Below are positions 16,100-23,939 of a DNA stretch of 28,116 bases, in pieces. The notes under the pieces are model-generated. The model saw only the letters and a list, made by a program, of their open reading frames with translations, was not told the DNA's origin and ran no database searches. The DNA comes from JBGPYB01 sp041493035 (GTDB lineage: Bacteria; Acidobacteriota; Vicinamibacteria; Fen-336). Location: assembly GCA_041493035.1 (NCBI GenBank), contig JBGPYB010000048.1:1-28116 (forward strand), given 5' to 3'. The position numbers were made by a program, and so were the translations under genes. Position 1 is the stretch's first letter. Each line of letters starts with the position of its first letter.

Positions 16100-16934
16100 G
16101 ATCGTCGCCGGGGTCGCAACGTCGCACGTGCCCGCCATCGGCGCGGCACTGGATCACGGCCAGACGGAGGAACCTTACTGGCGGCCGGTCTTTGCAGGCT
16201 ATACGTTCTCGAAGCAGTGGATCGCGGAGCAGAAACCGGACGTCGTGATCCTGGTCTACAACGATCACGCCTCGGCCTTCTCGCTGGAGATCATTCCCAC
16301 GTTCGCCATCGGCTGTGCCGACCTGTTCCAGCCTGCGGACGAGGGTTGGGGACCGCGGCCGGTGCCGGTGGTGAAGGGCCATCCGGAACTGGCCTGGCAC
16401 ATCGCCCAGGCGACCATCCTGGACGAGTTCGACCTGACCATCATCAACAAGATGGACGTCGATCACGGTCTGACCGTGCCGCTGTCGCTGATGTTCGGCC
16501 AGCCGCCGGCCTGGCCGTGCCAGGTGATCCCGCTGGCCGTCAACGTCGTGCAGTACCCGCCGCCTTTGGGCAAGCGCTGCTACAGCCTCGGCCGCGCGAT
16601 CCGCAGGGCGGTCGAGTCCTTCGATCAGGACCTGAAGGTGATGGTCTGGGGCACCGGCGGCATGTCGCACCAGCTGCAGGGTCCGCGCGCCGGACTCATC
16701 AACCGCGAGTTCGACACGCGCTTCCTCGACGGCCTCACCCGCGATCCTGAAGGCCTGACGAAGCTGGCGCACGTCGACTACGTGCGCGAAGCCGGTTCGG
16801 AAGGCATCGAGTTGGTCATGTGGCTGGTCATGCGCGGCGCCCTCGACGCCCAGGTCCACGAGGTCTACCGCTTCTACCACGTGCCGGCCTCGAACACCGC
16901 CGTGGGCCACATCATCCTGGAGAACCGGCGCTGA
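16092..16934 (+). CDS. ligB: Protocatechuate 4,5-dioxygenase, beta subunit
   Basis: This 280-residue catalytic subunit of the type II extradiol dioxygenase cleaves PCA between C4 and C5 with O2 to 4-carboxy-2-hydroxymuconate semialdehyde. His12 and His59 and Glu240 fit the Fe(II) ligands of LigB, and His193 in GGMSHQL fits the catalytic base; apart from His12 the positions are offset by two from Sphingobium LigB. The start is a GTG at 16092, inside ligA, giving the canonical IVAGVATSHVPAIGAAL beginning. All active-site residues are intact. It is slightly shorter at the C-terminus than the Sphingobium protein (about 300). Confidence 0.95.
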   Translation: MARIVAGVATSHVPAIGAALDHGQTEEPYWRPVFAGYTFSKQWIAEQKPDVVILVYNDHASAFSLEIIPTFAIGCADLFQPADEGWGPRPVPVVKGHPELAWHIAQATILDEFDLTIINKMDVDHGLTVPLSLMFGQPPAWPCQVIPLAVNVVQYPPPLGKRCYSLGRAIRRAVESFDQDLKVMVWGTGGMSHQLQGPRAGLINREFDTRFLDGLTRDPEGLTKLAHVDYVREAGSEGIELVMWLVMRGALDAQVHEVYRFYHVPASNTAVGHIILENRR

Positions 16935-16956
16935 CCCGCTGGCAAGGAGCGCACGC

Positions 16957-17910
16957 ATGAAGGTCTGTCTCGCCGGTGCAGGCGCATTCGGCGTCAAGCA
17001 CCTGGAGGCCATCGCCAAGATCGACGGCGTGGAGGTGGTGTCGCTCGTCGGCCGACGGCGGGAGCCCACGCAGGAGGTCGCGACGCGGTTTCGCGTCCCG
17101 CACGTCGCGACCGACCTGGGCGAGAGCCTGAAGCTCCGGGATCTCGACGCGGTCATCCTCTGCACGCCGACGCAGATGCACGCCGCCCAGGCCATCCAGT
17201 GCCTGAAGGCGGGCAAGCACGTGCAGGTCGAGATCCCCATGGCCGACAGCCTGAAGGACGCCGAGGCTCTGGTTGCCGCACAAGAGCAGACCGGGCTGGT
17301 CGCCATGGCCGGCCACACACGGCGCTTCAACCCCAGCCACCAGTGGATCCACAAACGGATCCGGGCCGGTGAGCTGAAGCTGTTGCAGATGGACGTGCAA
17401 ACCTATTTCTTCCGCCGCACCAACATGAACGCCCTCGGCCAGCCGCGCAGTTGGACCGACCATCTGCTGTGGCACCACGCATGTCACACGGTGGATCTGT
17501 TCCAGTACCAGACCGGGCAGAGCGCGACGCACGTGCATGCGCTGCAGGGGCCCAAGCACCCCGACCTCGGCATAGCGATGGACATGTCGGTGCAGATGAA
17601 GGTGCCCTCGGGTGCCCTTTGTACGCTGTCCTTGTCCTTCAACAACGACGGGCCGCTGGGCACGTTCTTCCGCTACATCTGCGACAACGGTACCTACATC
17701 GCCCGCTACGACGACCTCGTCGACGGCAAGGACGACAAGATCGACGTCACGCGGGTCGACGTGTCGATGAATGGCATCGAGCTGCAGGACCGCGAGTTCT
17801 TCGCCGCCATCCGCGCCGGCCGCGCGCCCAACGCGAGCGTGGCCCAGGTGCTGCCCGCGTATCGCACCCTGGACCGTCTCGAGCGGACGCTGGCCGAGAG
17901 CGAGTCGTAG
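16957..17910 (+). CDS. ligC: 4-carboxy-2-hydroxymuconate-6-semialdehyde dehydrogenase
   Basis: This 317-residue Gfo/Idh/MocA-family enzyme oxidises the hemiacetal of the ring-fission product to 2-pyrone-4,6-dicarboxylate with NAD(P)+. The N-terminal AGAGAFGVKHL is the dinucleotide fold. EIPMADSLKDAEALV replaces the usual EKP motif of the family as in LigC, and HHACHTVDLFQYQTG carries the conserved histidines. It follows ligB by 22 nt and uses an ATG preceded by AAGGAG. Length agrees with Sphingobium LigC (about 315). The chemistry is set by its place directly after ligAB. Confidence 0.94.
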   Translation: MKVCLAGAGAFGVKHLEAIAKIDGVEVVSLVGRRREPTQEVATRFRVPHVATDLGESLKLRDLDAVILCTPTQMHAAQAIQCLKAGKHVQVEIPMADSLKDAEALVAAQEQTGLVAMAGHTRRFNPSHQWIHKRIRAGELKLLQMDVQTYFFRRTNMNALGQPRSWTDHLLWHHACHTVDLFQYQTGQSATHVHALQGPKHPDLGIAMDMSVQMKVPSGALCTLSLSFNNDGPLGTFFRYICDNGTYIARYDDLVDGKDDKIDVTRVDVSMNGIELQDREFFAAIRAGRAPNASVAQVLPAYRTLDRLERTLAESES

Positions 17911-17940
17911 CCGGCAAGCAAATCAAGGAGGATCCAAGAG

Positions 17941-19047
17941 ATGCCGCGACAGTATCGAGCTGACCAGGTCGGAAGCCTGCTGCGCGCGCCCGAGCTGCTG
18001 GAAGCCCGGCGCACGACCCCCGACCACCCCGAGCGCCTGCGGGCCCTGGAGGACGAGAGCATCCTGCGCGTGCTCCGCAAGCAGCAGGAACTGGGGTTCG
18101 AGGTCTTCACCGACGGCGAGTTGCGCCGCCACAACTTCATGAGCGACTTCACGGACGCGGTCGAAGGTTTCGACTTTACGGACGCGGTGGCGCGCACCTG
18201 GCAGGCCGGCGAGGCCAAGGACGCGGGCGTCACCAGCGTCACCGGCATCGTGACGGCCAAGCTGCGCCAGGTCCGGCCGCTGACCGGGCACGAGCTGCCG
18301 TTCCTCAAGGCCCACAGTCCCGGCGCGATCAAGATGACGCTGCCCAGCGCCACCCAGTTTCCGGCGATCGCCTTCAAGCGCGGCGTCACCGACAAGGTGT
18401 ATGAGGACCACTCCGCCCTGCTCTGGCACATCGTGGAGATCATGAAGACCGAGCTGCAAACGCTGTCGTCCTCCGGTGTTGCCTACATCCAGATCGACGC
18501 CCCACGCTACAGCTACTTCGTCGACCCGAAGTGGCGCGACTGGATCCGCGCGGAGATGGGGACGGAGCCGGACGCCCTGCTCGACGACGCGATCCGCGCG
18601 GACAACGCCTGCCTCGATGCCGCGCGCAAGAACGGTGTCATCCTGGCCATGCACCTGTGCCGGGGCAACAACCGCAGCCACTGGTACGCCGAGGGCGGCT
18701 ACGACGCCATCGCCGAGAAGCTGTTCGGCAGCCTGGGTGTCGATCGGTTCCTGTTGGAGTACGACGACGAGCGCTCCGGCACGTTCGAGCCGTTGCGATT
18801 CATCCCCCGTGGCAAGACCGTCGTGCTCGGTCTCGTCAGCTCGAAGCAGCCGCGGCTCGAGAGCAGCGACGTCCTGGCCCGCCGCATCGAGGAGGCTTCC
18901 CGCTACGTGCCCCTCGACGACCTGGCTCTCAGCCCACAGTGCGGCTTCGCCTCGACGCTGGAAGGCAACCTCATCACGGAGGAGACGCAATGGGCCAAGC
19001 TGCAACTCGTGGCCGAGACCGCGCGCCAGGTCTGGGGCCAGGCGTGA
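17941..19047 (+). CDS. MetE-like zinc methyltransferase (cobalamin-independent type)
   Basis: This 368-residue protein equals the C-terminal catalytic barrel of cobalamin-independent methionine synthase; full MetE is about 750 residues. The zinc ligands appear conserved: His238 and Cys240 (MHLCRGNN), Glu273 (LEYDDE) and Cys334 (SPQCGF). The Glu-to-Cys distance of 61 equals that in E. coli MetE. The N-terminal DQVGSLLRAPEL and FTDGELRRHNFM motifs are typical of this stand-alone family. It follows ligC by 30 nt with a strong AAGGAGG site and so belongs to the operon. A methyl-transfer role linked to methoxylated aromatics (for example moving a methyl from methyl-folate to a thiol) would make sense but no O-demethylase is in the window. 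Substrates unknown. Confidence 0.85.
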   Translation: MPRQYRADQVGSLLRAPELLEARRTTPDHPERLRALEDESILRVLRKQQELGFEVFTDGELRRHNFMSDFTDAVEGFDFTDAVARTWQAGEAKDAGVTSVTGIVTAKLRQVRPLTGHELPFLKAHSPGAIKMTLPSATQFPAIAFKRGVTDKVYEDHSALLWHIVEIMKTELQTLSSSGVAYIQIDAPRYSYFVDPKWRDWIRAEMGTEPDALLDDAIRADNACLDAARKNGVILAMHLCRGNNRSHWYAEGGYDAIAEKLFGSLGVDRFLLEYDDERSGTFEPLRFIPRGKTVVLGLVSSKQPRLESSDVLARRIEEASRYVPLDDLALSPQCGFASTLEGNLITEETQWAKLQLVAETARQVWGQA

Positions 19048-19079
19048 ACGCCGCACAAGACTACACGGGGAGAGTGACG

Positions 19080-19517
19080 ATGGCGAAAGCCTCGCAGGAG
19101 GAGTTGGTGGTCCGCCTCCAGGAGTATCAGGATAAGCTGGCCGACGCCGCGCGGGCAGGGGCGCGCTGGTTCGATGAGGTGTTCGCCAACCCACCCGACG
19201 GGGTGGCCGTACACGAGTTCGACCTGAGCGCCACGATCAGGCGCGTGAACCGGGAAGAGCTGAGGCTGCTCGGGTACACGCCGGACCAATTGATCGGGCA
19301 TCACATCTGGGAATTCGTGGTCATGCAAGATGCTTCCCGCGACTCGGTGCAAAAGAAGCTCGCGGGCGAAAAAGACATCAGGCCCTTCGTACGCAGCTTC
19401 CGCCGCGCCGACGGTTCCGCCGTGGCACTGTTGCTGGTGGACCGTAAGCTCTCGGACGCGCACGGCGAACCCGCGGGCATCCGTACGGCGATGACGCCGC
19501 TGTCGGAAGAGGAGTAG
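19080..19517 (+). CDS. Stand-alone PAS-domain protein
   Basis: This 145-residue protein has an N-terminal helix likely to coil (about 5-30), then one PAS domain (about 32-138) with the typical RVNREELRLLGYTPDQLIG segment and a C-terminal RSFRRADGSAVALLLVDRKL sheet. There is no kinase, cyclase, DNA-binding or other output domain, and no signal peptide or membrane helix. The ATG at 19080 follows GGGGAG by 7 nt, 32 nt after the MetE-like gene, so it is the last gene of the operon. PAS domains bind small ligands, haem or flavin; here it could sense a pathway aromatic and act through a partner. The operon's LysR regulator is broken, which makes a sensor role more interesting but unproven. Confidence 0.82.
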   Translation: MAKASQEELVVRLQEYQDKLADAARAGARWFDEVFANPPDGVAVHEFDLSATIRRVNREELRLLGYTPDQLIGHHIWEFVVMQDASRDSVQKKLAGEKDIRPFVRSFRRADGSAVALLLVDRKLSDAHGEPAGIRTAMTPLSEEE

Positions 19518-19526
19518 GCGGGAGCC

Positions 19527-20840
19527 TCAGACCTTGAGCGCTCGAACGAACAGCAGCGCCACCCCGAGCGGCACCGCAAACGCATAGTACAGGTGGGCGG
19601 TGGCCCAGCCGCGATCGACCAGGAGCCCCGCGGCAATGGGGGCGAGGATTGCGCCCATCCGGCCGATGCCGATCGCCCAGCCCATCCCGGTCGTGCGTAT
19701 GGCCGCCGGGTACAAGAGCGGAGTGAGGGCGTACAGCCCGACCATCGAGCCGAACAAGAACGCACCGATGGCGAACGCGATGGGGAAGGCGCCCGTCAGG
19801 TTCGAGGCCCATAGACCGAAGAGCAGCATCGCGACGGCCGTGAGCACTAGATTCCAGCACGCGAGTGGTTGCAGGCGCGCGCGCCGTGCCAGATACGCGA
19901 ACAGCGATCCGCCGGCGATGCCGCCGAGGTTGAGGAGCACGCCGCCGGTGATGCCCTGGCGCGCGGACAAACCGGCCGTCACGAGCAGCTTGGGTGTCCA
20001 GCTCGTGGTGAAGTAGAAGCTGAACATCACCAGGAAGAACGCGCTCCAGATCAGCAGCGTATTGCGGGCCGCGGCGCCCGAGAACAGCCGGCTCACCGGA
20101 TTGCCGTGCGCCGGCGGCTCGGCGGCCCGCGCCGGCAACTGTGACACCTCCGGACGCCGCATGCGGCGCAACAGGTCGTTCAGCCGGGGCAGCGCGTCCG
20201 CCGGGCGCCGCGCCAGCAGAAAGTCCAGCGACTCGGGCAAGCCGTGCATCACCAGCGGGACCATGAGGGCCGAGCTCACGGCCCCGAACAGGAAAGCCGA
20301 GCGCCAGCCGTAGGACGTGATGAGGAACACCGCGACCGATCCGCCGAGGGTGGCGCCCAGCGGATAGCCGGTCACCTCCAGGCTGATGGCCGTGTTCCGC
20401 CAGCGCTTGGACGAGTACTCGGAGGTGATGACGTTGAGACTCGCGAGGATGCCGCCGATGCCGATGCCCGTGAGCACGCGCAGCGCGGCGAGCTGCCTGG
20501 GTCCCTGGGTGAGCGCGGACAAGAGCATGCCCAGCGTGATCGTCCCCAGGCAGAGCAGGATGATCGCGCGCCGCACGAAGCGGTCCGCCCACGGCGCCAG
20601 GAACAGCGAGCCGCCGGCCATGCCGAAAAGCCCCGCGCTGAGCAGCACCCCCAGCCGCGCGCCGGACAGGCTCCACTCCTTGGCGACCTCGGACGCCGTG
20701 AACGCCATGACCAGGACGTCGAAGCCGTCGAGCATGTTGAGCGCGACGCAGAGTGCTATCGCCAGCACCTGGAAGCGGCTCATCTCGCCCTCGTCCAGCG
20801 CCTGCTGGATGTCGAAAGCGCGCTCGCCCCGGATCTCCAT
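19527..20840 (-). CDS. MFS aromatic acid:H+ symporter (AAHS family)
   Basis: This 437-residue transporter has about 12 membrane segments and matches the AAHS family (PcaK, BenK, PmdK). The motif NMLDGFDVLVMAF in helix 1 carries the conserved Asp residues, followed by GWRSAFLFGA at mid-protein and GIGRMGAILAP near the end. It probably imports 4-hydroxybenzoate, protocatechuate or a similar acid across the inner membrane. The ATG at 20840 is chosen because the protein then starts with the usual MEIRGERAFDIQQALD; an upstream frame to 20942 adds non-homologous residues and includes the -10 element. It is convergent with the PAS gene (9 bp apart). In Comamonas the related pmdK lies inside the pmd operon, whereas here it is on the other strand. 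Confidence 0.9.
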   Translation of the reverse strand: MEIRGERAFDIQQALDEGEMSRFQVLAIALCVALNMLDGFDVLVMAFTASEVAKEWSLSGARLGVLLSAGLFGMAGGSLFLAPWADRFVRRAIILLCLGTITLGMLLSALTQGPRQLAALRVLTGIGIGGILASLNVITSEYSSKRWRNTAISLEVTGYPLGATLGGSVAVFLITSYGWRSAFLFGAVSSALMVPLVMHGLPESLDFLLARRPADALPRLNDLLRRMRRPEVSQLPARAAEPPAHGNPVSRLFSGAAARNTLLIWSAFFLVMFSFYFTTSWTPKLLVTAGLSARQGITGGVLLNLGGIAGGSLFAYLARRARLQPLACWNLVLTAVAMLLFGLWASNLTGAFPIAFAIGAFLFGSMVGLYALTPLLYPAAIRTTGMGWAIGIGRMGAILAPIAAGLLVDRGWATAHLYYAFAVPLGVALLFVRALKV

Positions 20841-20851
20841 GCTGGGCCGGT

Positions 20852-20857
20852 ACTGTA
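20852..20857 (-). promoter_or_regulatory. Possible extended -10 of the AAHS transporter gene
   Basis: On the minus strand TACAGT at 20857-20852 is preceded by TG plus one base, an extended -10 arrangement. It lies 11 nt before the ATG at 20840. No good -35 is seen at normal spacing. It would give the transporter its own, nearly leaderless transcript within the 144-bp gap after the dehydrogenase gene. Confidence 0.3.
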
Positions 20858-20984
20858 TCAGGCCCGGGATCCCCTGCGGGCAAGCCGTGACACGCGGATC
20901 GACAACCAGCCGACGGCCGGGCATGATCGGCGCTCGGGGCACGGGCCAATAGGAGGACCGGATGTCCGCTCCGCCGTGCCCTCC

Positions 20985-22433
20985 TCAGAACGGATAGTGG
21001 CGGGGCGCCTGCTGGATCGTGATCCACCGGATGTCCGTGAACTCGTCGATCCCCGCCTTGCCGCCGAAGCGGCCGTAGCCGGACGCCTTCACGCCCCCGA
21101 AGGGCATCTGCGCCTCGTCCTGCACGGTCGGCCCGTTGACGTGGCAGATCCCGGACTCGATCCGCTGGGCGACCGCGAGAGCGCGCCCCACGTCGCCGCC
21201 GAAGACCGCCGCCGAGAGGCCGTACTCGGTGTCGTTGGCGGAGGCCACCGCCTCGTCGACGCCCTTCACGCGGACCACCGCGACGATCGGCCCGAAGGAC
21301 TCCTCGGCGTAGAGGCGCATACCGGGCGTGACGCCGTCCACGATGGTCGGTTGCATTACCGTGCTCTTCGCCTTGCCGCCGATCACGACCTTCGCACCCT
21401 TCAACACGGCGTCGTCGATCAGGGCGTTCACGCGCTCCACGGTGGCCTCGTCGACGACCCCGGCCAGCGGGAACTGGCCCTTGGCGGGGTCGCCGGCCTC
21501 GAGCGTCTCGGTCTTGGCACGCAGTTTCTTCACGAAGGCGTCGCCGACCTTCGCGTCGACCACGATGCGCTCGGTCGACATGCAGATCTGGCCCTGGTGC
21601 ATGAAGGCGCCGAAGGCGGCGGCCTTCACCGCCTCGTCGAGGTCGGCGTCGTCGAGGACGACCAGCGGCGCCTTGCCTCCCAGCTCAAGGAGTACCGGCT
21701 TCAGGTGACGCCCGCACAGCTCCGCGACGATCCGCCCGACCCGCGTCGAGCCGGTGAAGTTGACGCGCCGTACGGCGGGGTGCGCCACCATCGCCTCCAC
21801 GACCGGGGCGGCGCCGGCGGCGTCGTGGGTGACCACGTTCACGACGCCGTTCGGCAGCCCCGCCTCGCGACATACGTCGCCGATCAGCCGGTGCGTCGCC
21901 GGGCAGATCTCGGAAGCCTTGAAGACCACCGTGTTGCCGCAGGCGAGAGGCGTCGCGATGGCGCGCACGCCGAGGATCACGGGGGCGTTCCAGGGCGCAA
22001 TCCCGAGCACGACCCCCGCGGGCACGCGGACCGCCATGGCGAAGGCGCCGTGATCGGAGGGCACGACCTCCCCGCCGACCTGGGTCGTCAGGGCCGCCGC
22101 CTCCTCGAGCAGCCCGGCGGCGAAGGCGACGTTGAAGTGCCCCCAGCCGACGGTAGAGCCGGTCTCCGCCGCCACGCGCTCGGCGAAGTCGCCCGCCCGC
22201 TCCTGGAGCCTGGCGGCCGCCGCCTGCAGATGCTTGCGCCGCGCGTTCGGTCCCAACGCGGACCAGGCCGGAAACGCCTGGGCGGCGGACTCAACCGCGG
22301 CCACGGCGTCCTCCACGCCCGCGGCGGCGGCCTTGGTGGCGACCTCCCCCGAGATGGGATTGCGACGCTCGAAGGTCGCGCCCTTGCGCGCGCCCACGTC
22401 CGCGCCGCCTATCAGCAAGTCGATGTTGAGCAT
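20985..22433 (-). CDS. Aromatic aldehyde dehydrogenase (vanillin/salicylaldehyde dehydrogenase-like)
   Basis: This 482-residue NAD(P)+-dependent aldehyde dehydrogenase has a complete catalytic set: IAPWNAPV for cofactor binding, FTGSTRVG, the LELGGKAPL glutamate and the nucleophile Cys284 in GQICMST. The C-terminal MPFGGVKASGYGRFGG plus FTDIRWITIQ is characteristic of vanillin, salicylaldehyde and benzaldehyde dehydrogenases, so an aromatic aldehyde is the likely substrate and the product an aromatic acid that PobA or the lig pathway could use. The start at 22433 is preceded by GGGAGG. It lies 17 bp after the Spinster-like transporter and is probably in the same transcript. Exact substrate cannot be told. 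Confidence 0.9.
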   Translation of the reverse strand: MLNIDLLIGGADVGARKGATFERRNPISGEVATKAAAAGVEDAVAAVESAAQAFPAWSALGPNARRKHLQAAAARLQERAGDFAERVAAETGSTVGWGHFNVAFAAGLLEEAAALTTQVGGEVVPSDHGAFAMAVRVPAGVVLGIAPWNAPVILGVRAIATPLACGNTVVFKASEICPATHRLIGDVCREAGLPNGVVNVVTHDAAGAAPVVEAMVAHPAVRRVNFTGSTRVGRIVAELCGRHLKPVLLELGGKAPLVVLDDADLDEAVKAAAFGAFMHQGQICMSTERIVVDAKVGDAFVKKLRAKTETLEAGDPAKGQFPLAGVVDEATVERVNALIDDAVLKGAKVVIGGKAKSTVMQPTIVDGVTPGMRLYAEESFGPIVAVVRVKGVDEAVASANDTEYGLSAAVFGGDVGRALAVAQRIESGICHVNGPTVQDEAQMPFGGVKASGYGRFGGKAGIDEFTDIRWITIQQAPRHYPF

Positions 22434-22450
22434 GACACCCTCCCGCTCGT

Positions 22451-23803
22451 TTAGTGGGACATCCCAGCTTCGTAGTGACGGCGTCGAACGCGGCCGAACA
22501 TCCAGGCAGACAGAGGAAGCACGGCCGCCGCCACGACGCTGAGCGCCTTGCCGATGGCCCTCTCGTCCCTGAACACGAAGTCGCTGATCGCCGCCACCAT
22601 CGTCGGGCCAAGACCAAGGCCGATCATGTTGAGGATGAAGAAGTATGCGGCGATCACCTGCCCGCGCAGCTCGTTGGCCGTCACGGAGTGCAGAATCGCC
22701 GGGCCGAGCGGGATGTGAAAGCCGAGGAAGAAGACGAGGACGCCCAGCGTGAGGAGCGCCCAGCGCGGCTCGCCGACGAGACTGAACGCGATCCCCGGCG
22801 CGATACCGCCGAGGCTGCCCCAGGCCACGACGCGGATGTGACCGTCGCCCTGCCCGCGGTGCAGCAGCCGGTCGCCCAGGTAGCCCCCGGCCCACATCCC
22901 GGCAGCGCCGAAGGTGAGCAGGACGAGGCCGAAGGCGCGCCCGATCTCGCGCGCCGACCAGCCGAACGACCGGATGAAATGGGACGGGACCCAGGCGAAG
23001 AACGCGTAGTTGACCAGCGCCGGCATCGACAGCGCCAGCATCATCGAGACGTAGAAGGCGCGACGGCGCCAGATGCTCCCGATACCCGCCCGGAAGTCGG
23101 CCATCGTGTCGCCGCTCAGCTCCCCGCGCTCGCGGCGAGCCGGCTCCCTCACAGTCGCCAGCAGTGCCAGCAGCGGCAGGGCGGGAAGTCCGACGATGAC
23201 GAAGACCAGTTGCCACGGCCGGAAGTCGAGTCCCCGCGCCGCCAGGGCGGCGGTGGCGCCACTGGCCAGCCCCACCGCCTCCCCGCCGACGATGTAGGCG
23301 ATTCCGGCGCCCACGAATACTCCCATCGAGTAGATGCCCAGGGCACGTCCCCGCCTGGCCGGCGTGAAATAGTCGGAGATGATCGAGTAGGCGGCGGGTG
23401 AGAGCGCCGCTTCCCCCACCCCCACCGTCACCCGGGCACCGAACAGCTGCCAGAAGCTGGCCGTGAACCCGCACGCGGCGGTGGCCAGCCCCCAGATCGA
23501 CATGCCTGCCGCGATCAGGTTGCGTCGGTTCCGGTGGTCGGCGAGCCAGCCGAAGGGGATGCCGAGAAACGTGTAGAACAGGGCGAAGGCGAGCCCGTGC
23601 AGCAGGCTGACCTCCGTGTCGCTCAAACCCAGGTCGGCGCGGATGGGTCCGACCATCAGGCTGAGGATCTGCCGGTCGATGAACGAGACGGTGTAGGCCA
23701 CCATCAGGACCACGACGACGTACCAGGCGTAGGCCGGGCTCTGTCGGCCGGTCCCCGGGCGCGGCGGCCCTGATCCGTCCGCCTTGGCTGGAGTCTCCGC
23801 CAT
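22451..23803 (-). CDS. Spinster-like MFS transporter
   Basis: This 450-residue inner-membrane transporter has about 12 helices. The segments FIDRQILSLMVGPIRADLGL, FGWLADHRNRRNLIA and EAALSPAAYSIISDYFTP are hallmarks of the Spinster-like MFS subfamily that often accompanies TonB-dependent receptors in aromatic- and steroid-degrading Proteobacteria. It probably carries the receptor's cargo across the inner membrane. The start is an ATG at 23803 with a GTG directly before it. It follows the receptor gene after 136 bp that contain a strong hairpin repeat and precedes the aldehyde dehydrogenase by 17 bp. Confidence 0.88.
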   Translation of the reverse strand: MAETPAKADGSGPPRPGTGRQSPAYAWYVVVVLMVAYTVSFIDRQILSLMVGPIRADLGLSDTEVSLLHGLAFALFYTFLGIPFGWLADHRNRRNLIAAGMSIWGLATAACGFTASFWQLFGARVTVGVGEAALSPAAYSIISDYFTPARRGRALGIYSMGVFVGAGIAYIVGGEAVGLASGATAALAARGLDFRPWQLVFVIVGLPALPLLALLATVREPARRERGELSGDTMADFRAGIGSIWRRRAFYVSMMLALSMPALVNYAFFAWVPSHFIRSFGWSAREIGRAFGLVLLTFGAAGMWAGGYLGDRLLHRGQGDGHIRVVAWGSLGGIAPGIAFSLVGEPRWALLTLGVLVFFLGFHIPLGPAILHSVTANELRGQVIAAYFFILNMIGLGLGPTMVAAISDFVFRDERAIGKALSVVAAAVLPLSAWMFGRVRRRHYEAGMSH

Positions 23804-23896
23804 CACACCATCACCCCGGTCTCGAGCGGGTCGCTCTGACGACCTCCCGGCTCGAGCTTCGTCACGCGAAGGCGGAAGACGATACCCTTCGGCACC

Positions 23897-23932
23897 GGGC
23901 GATCGCCCTCAGCCGGGCGGCGATCGCCCTCA
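23897..23932. repeat. Two copies of GGCGATCGCCCTCA forming a hairpin
   Basis: The 14-mer GGCGATCGCCCTCA is present at 23898-23911 and 23919-23932, 21 bp apart. Each contains the palindrome GGCGATCGCC, so the two copies can pair in RNA to give a stem of about 10 bp with a loop of 11 nt. It starts 8 bp beyond the receptor stop codon on the minus strand. No T-run follows, so it is not a classical terminator; it could be an mRNA-stabilising or attenuating stem, or a protein-binding site on two helical turns. Confidence 0.6.
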
Positions 23933-23939
23933 CAGCTTT

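Noticed and set aside
19518..19526. Terminator between the converging PAS and AAHS transporter genes
   Set aside because: Only 9 bp separate the stop codons and no stem followed by a T-run is visible on either strand.
20244..22454. Long plus-strand open frame opposite the aldehyde dehydrogenase and transporter
   Set aside because: It is an antisense shadow in GC-rich DNA, rich in His, Arg, Asp and Gly, with no motif; the minus-strand genes carry complete active sites.
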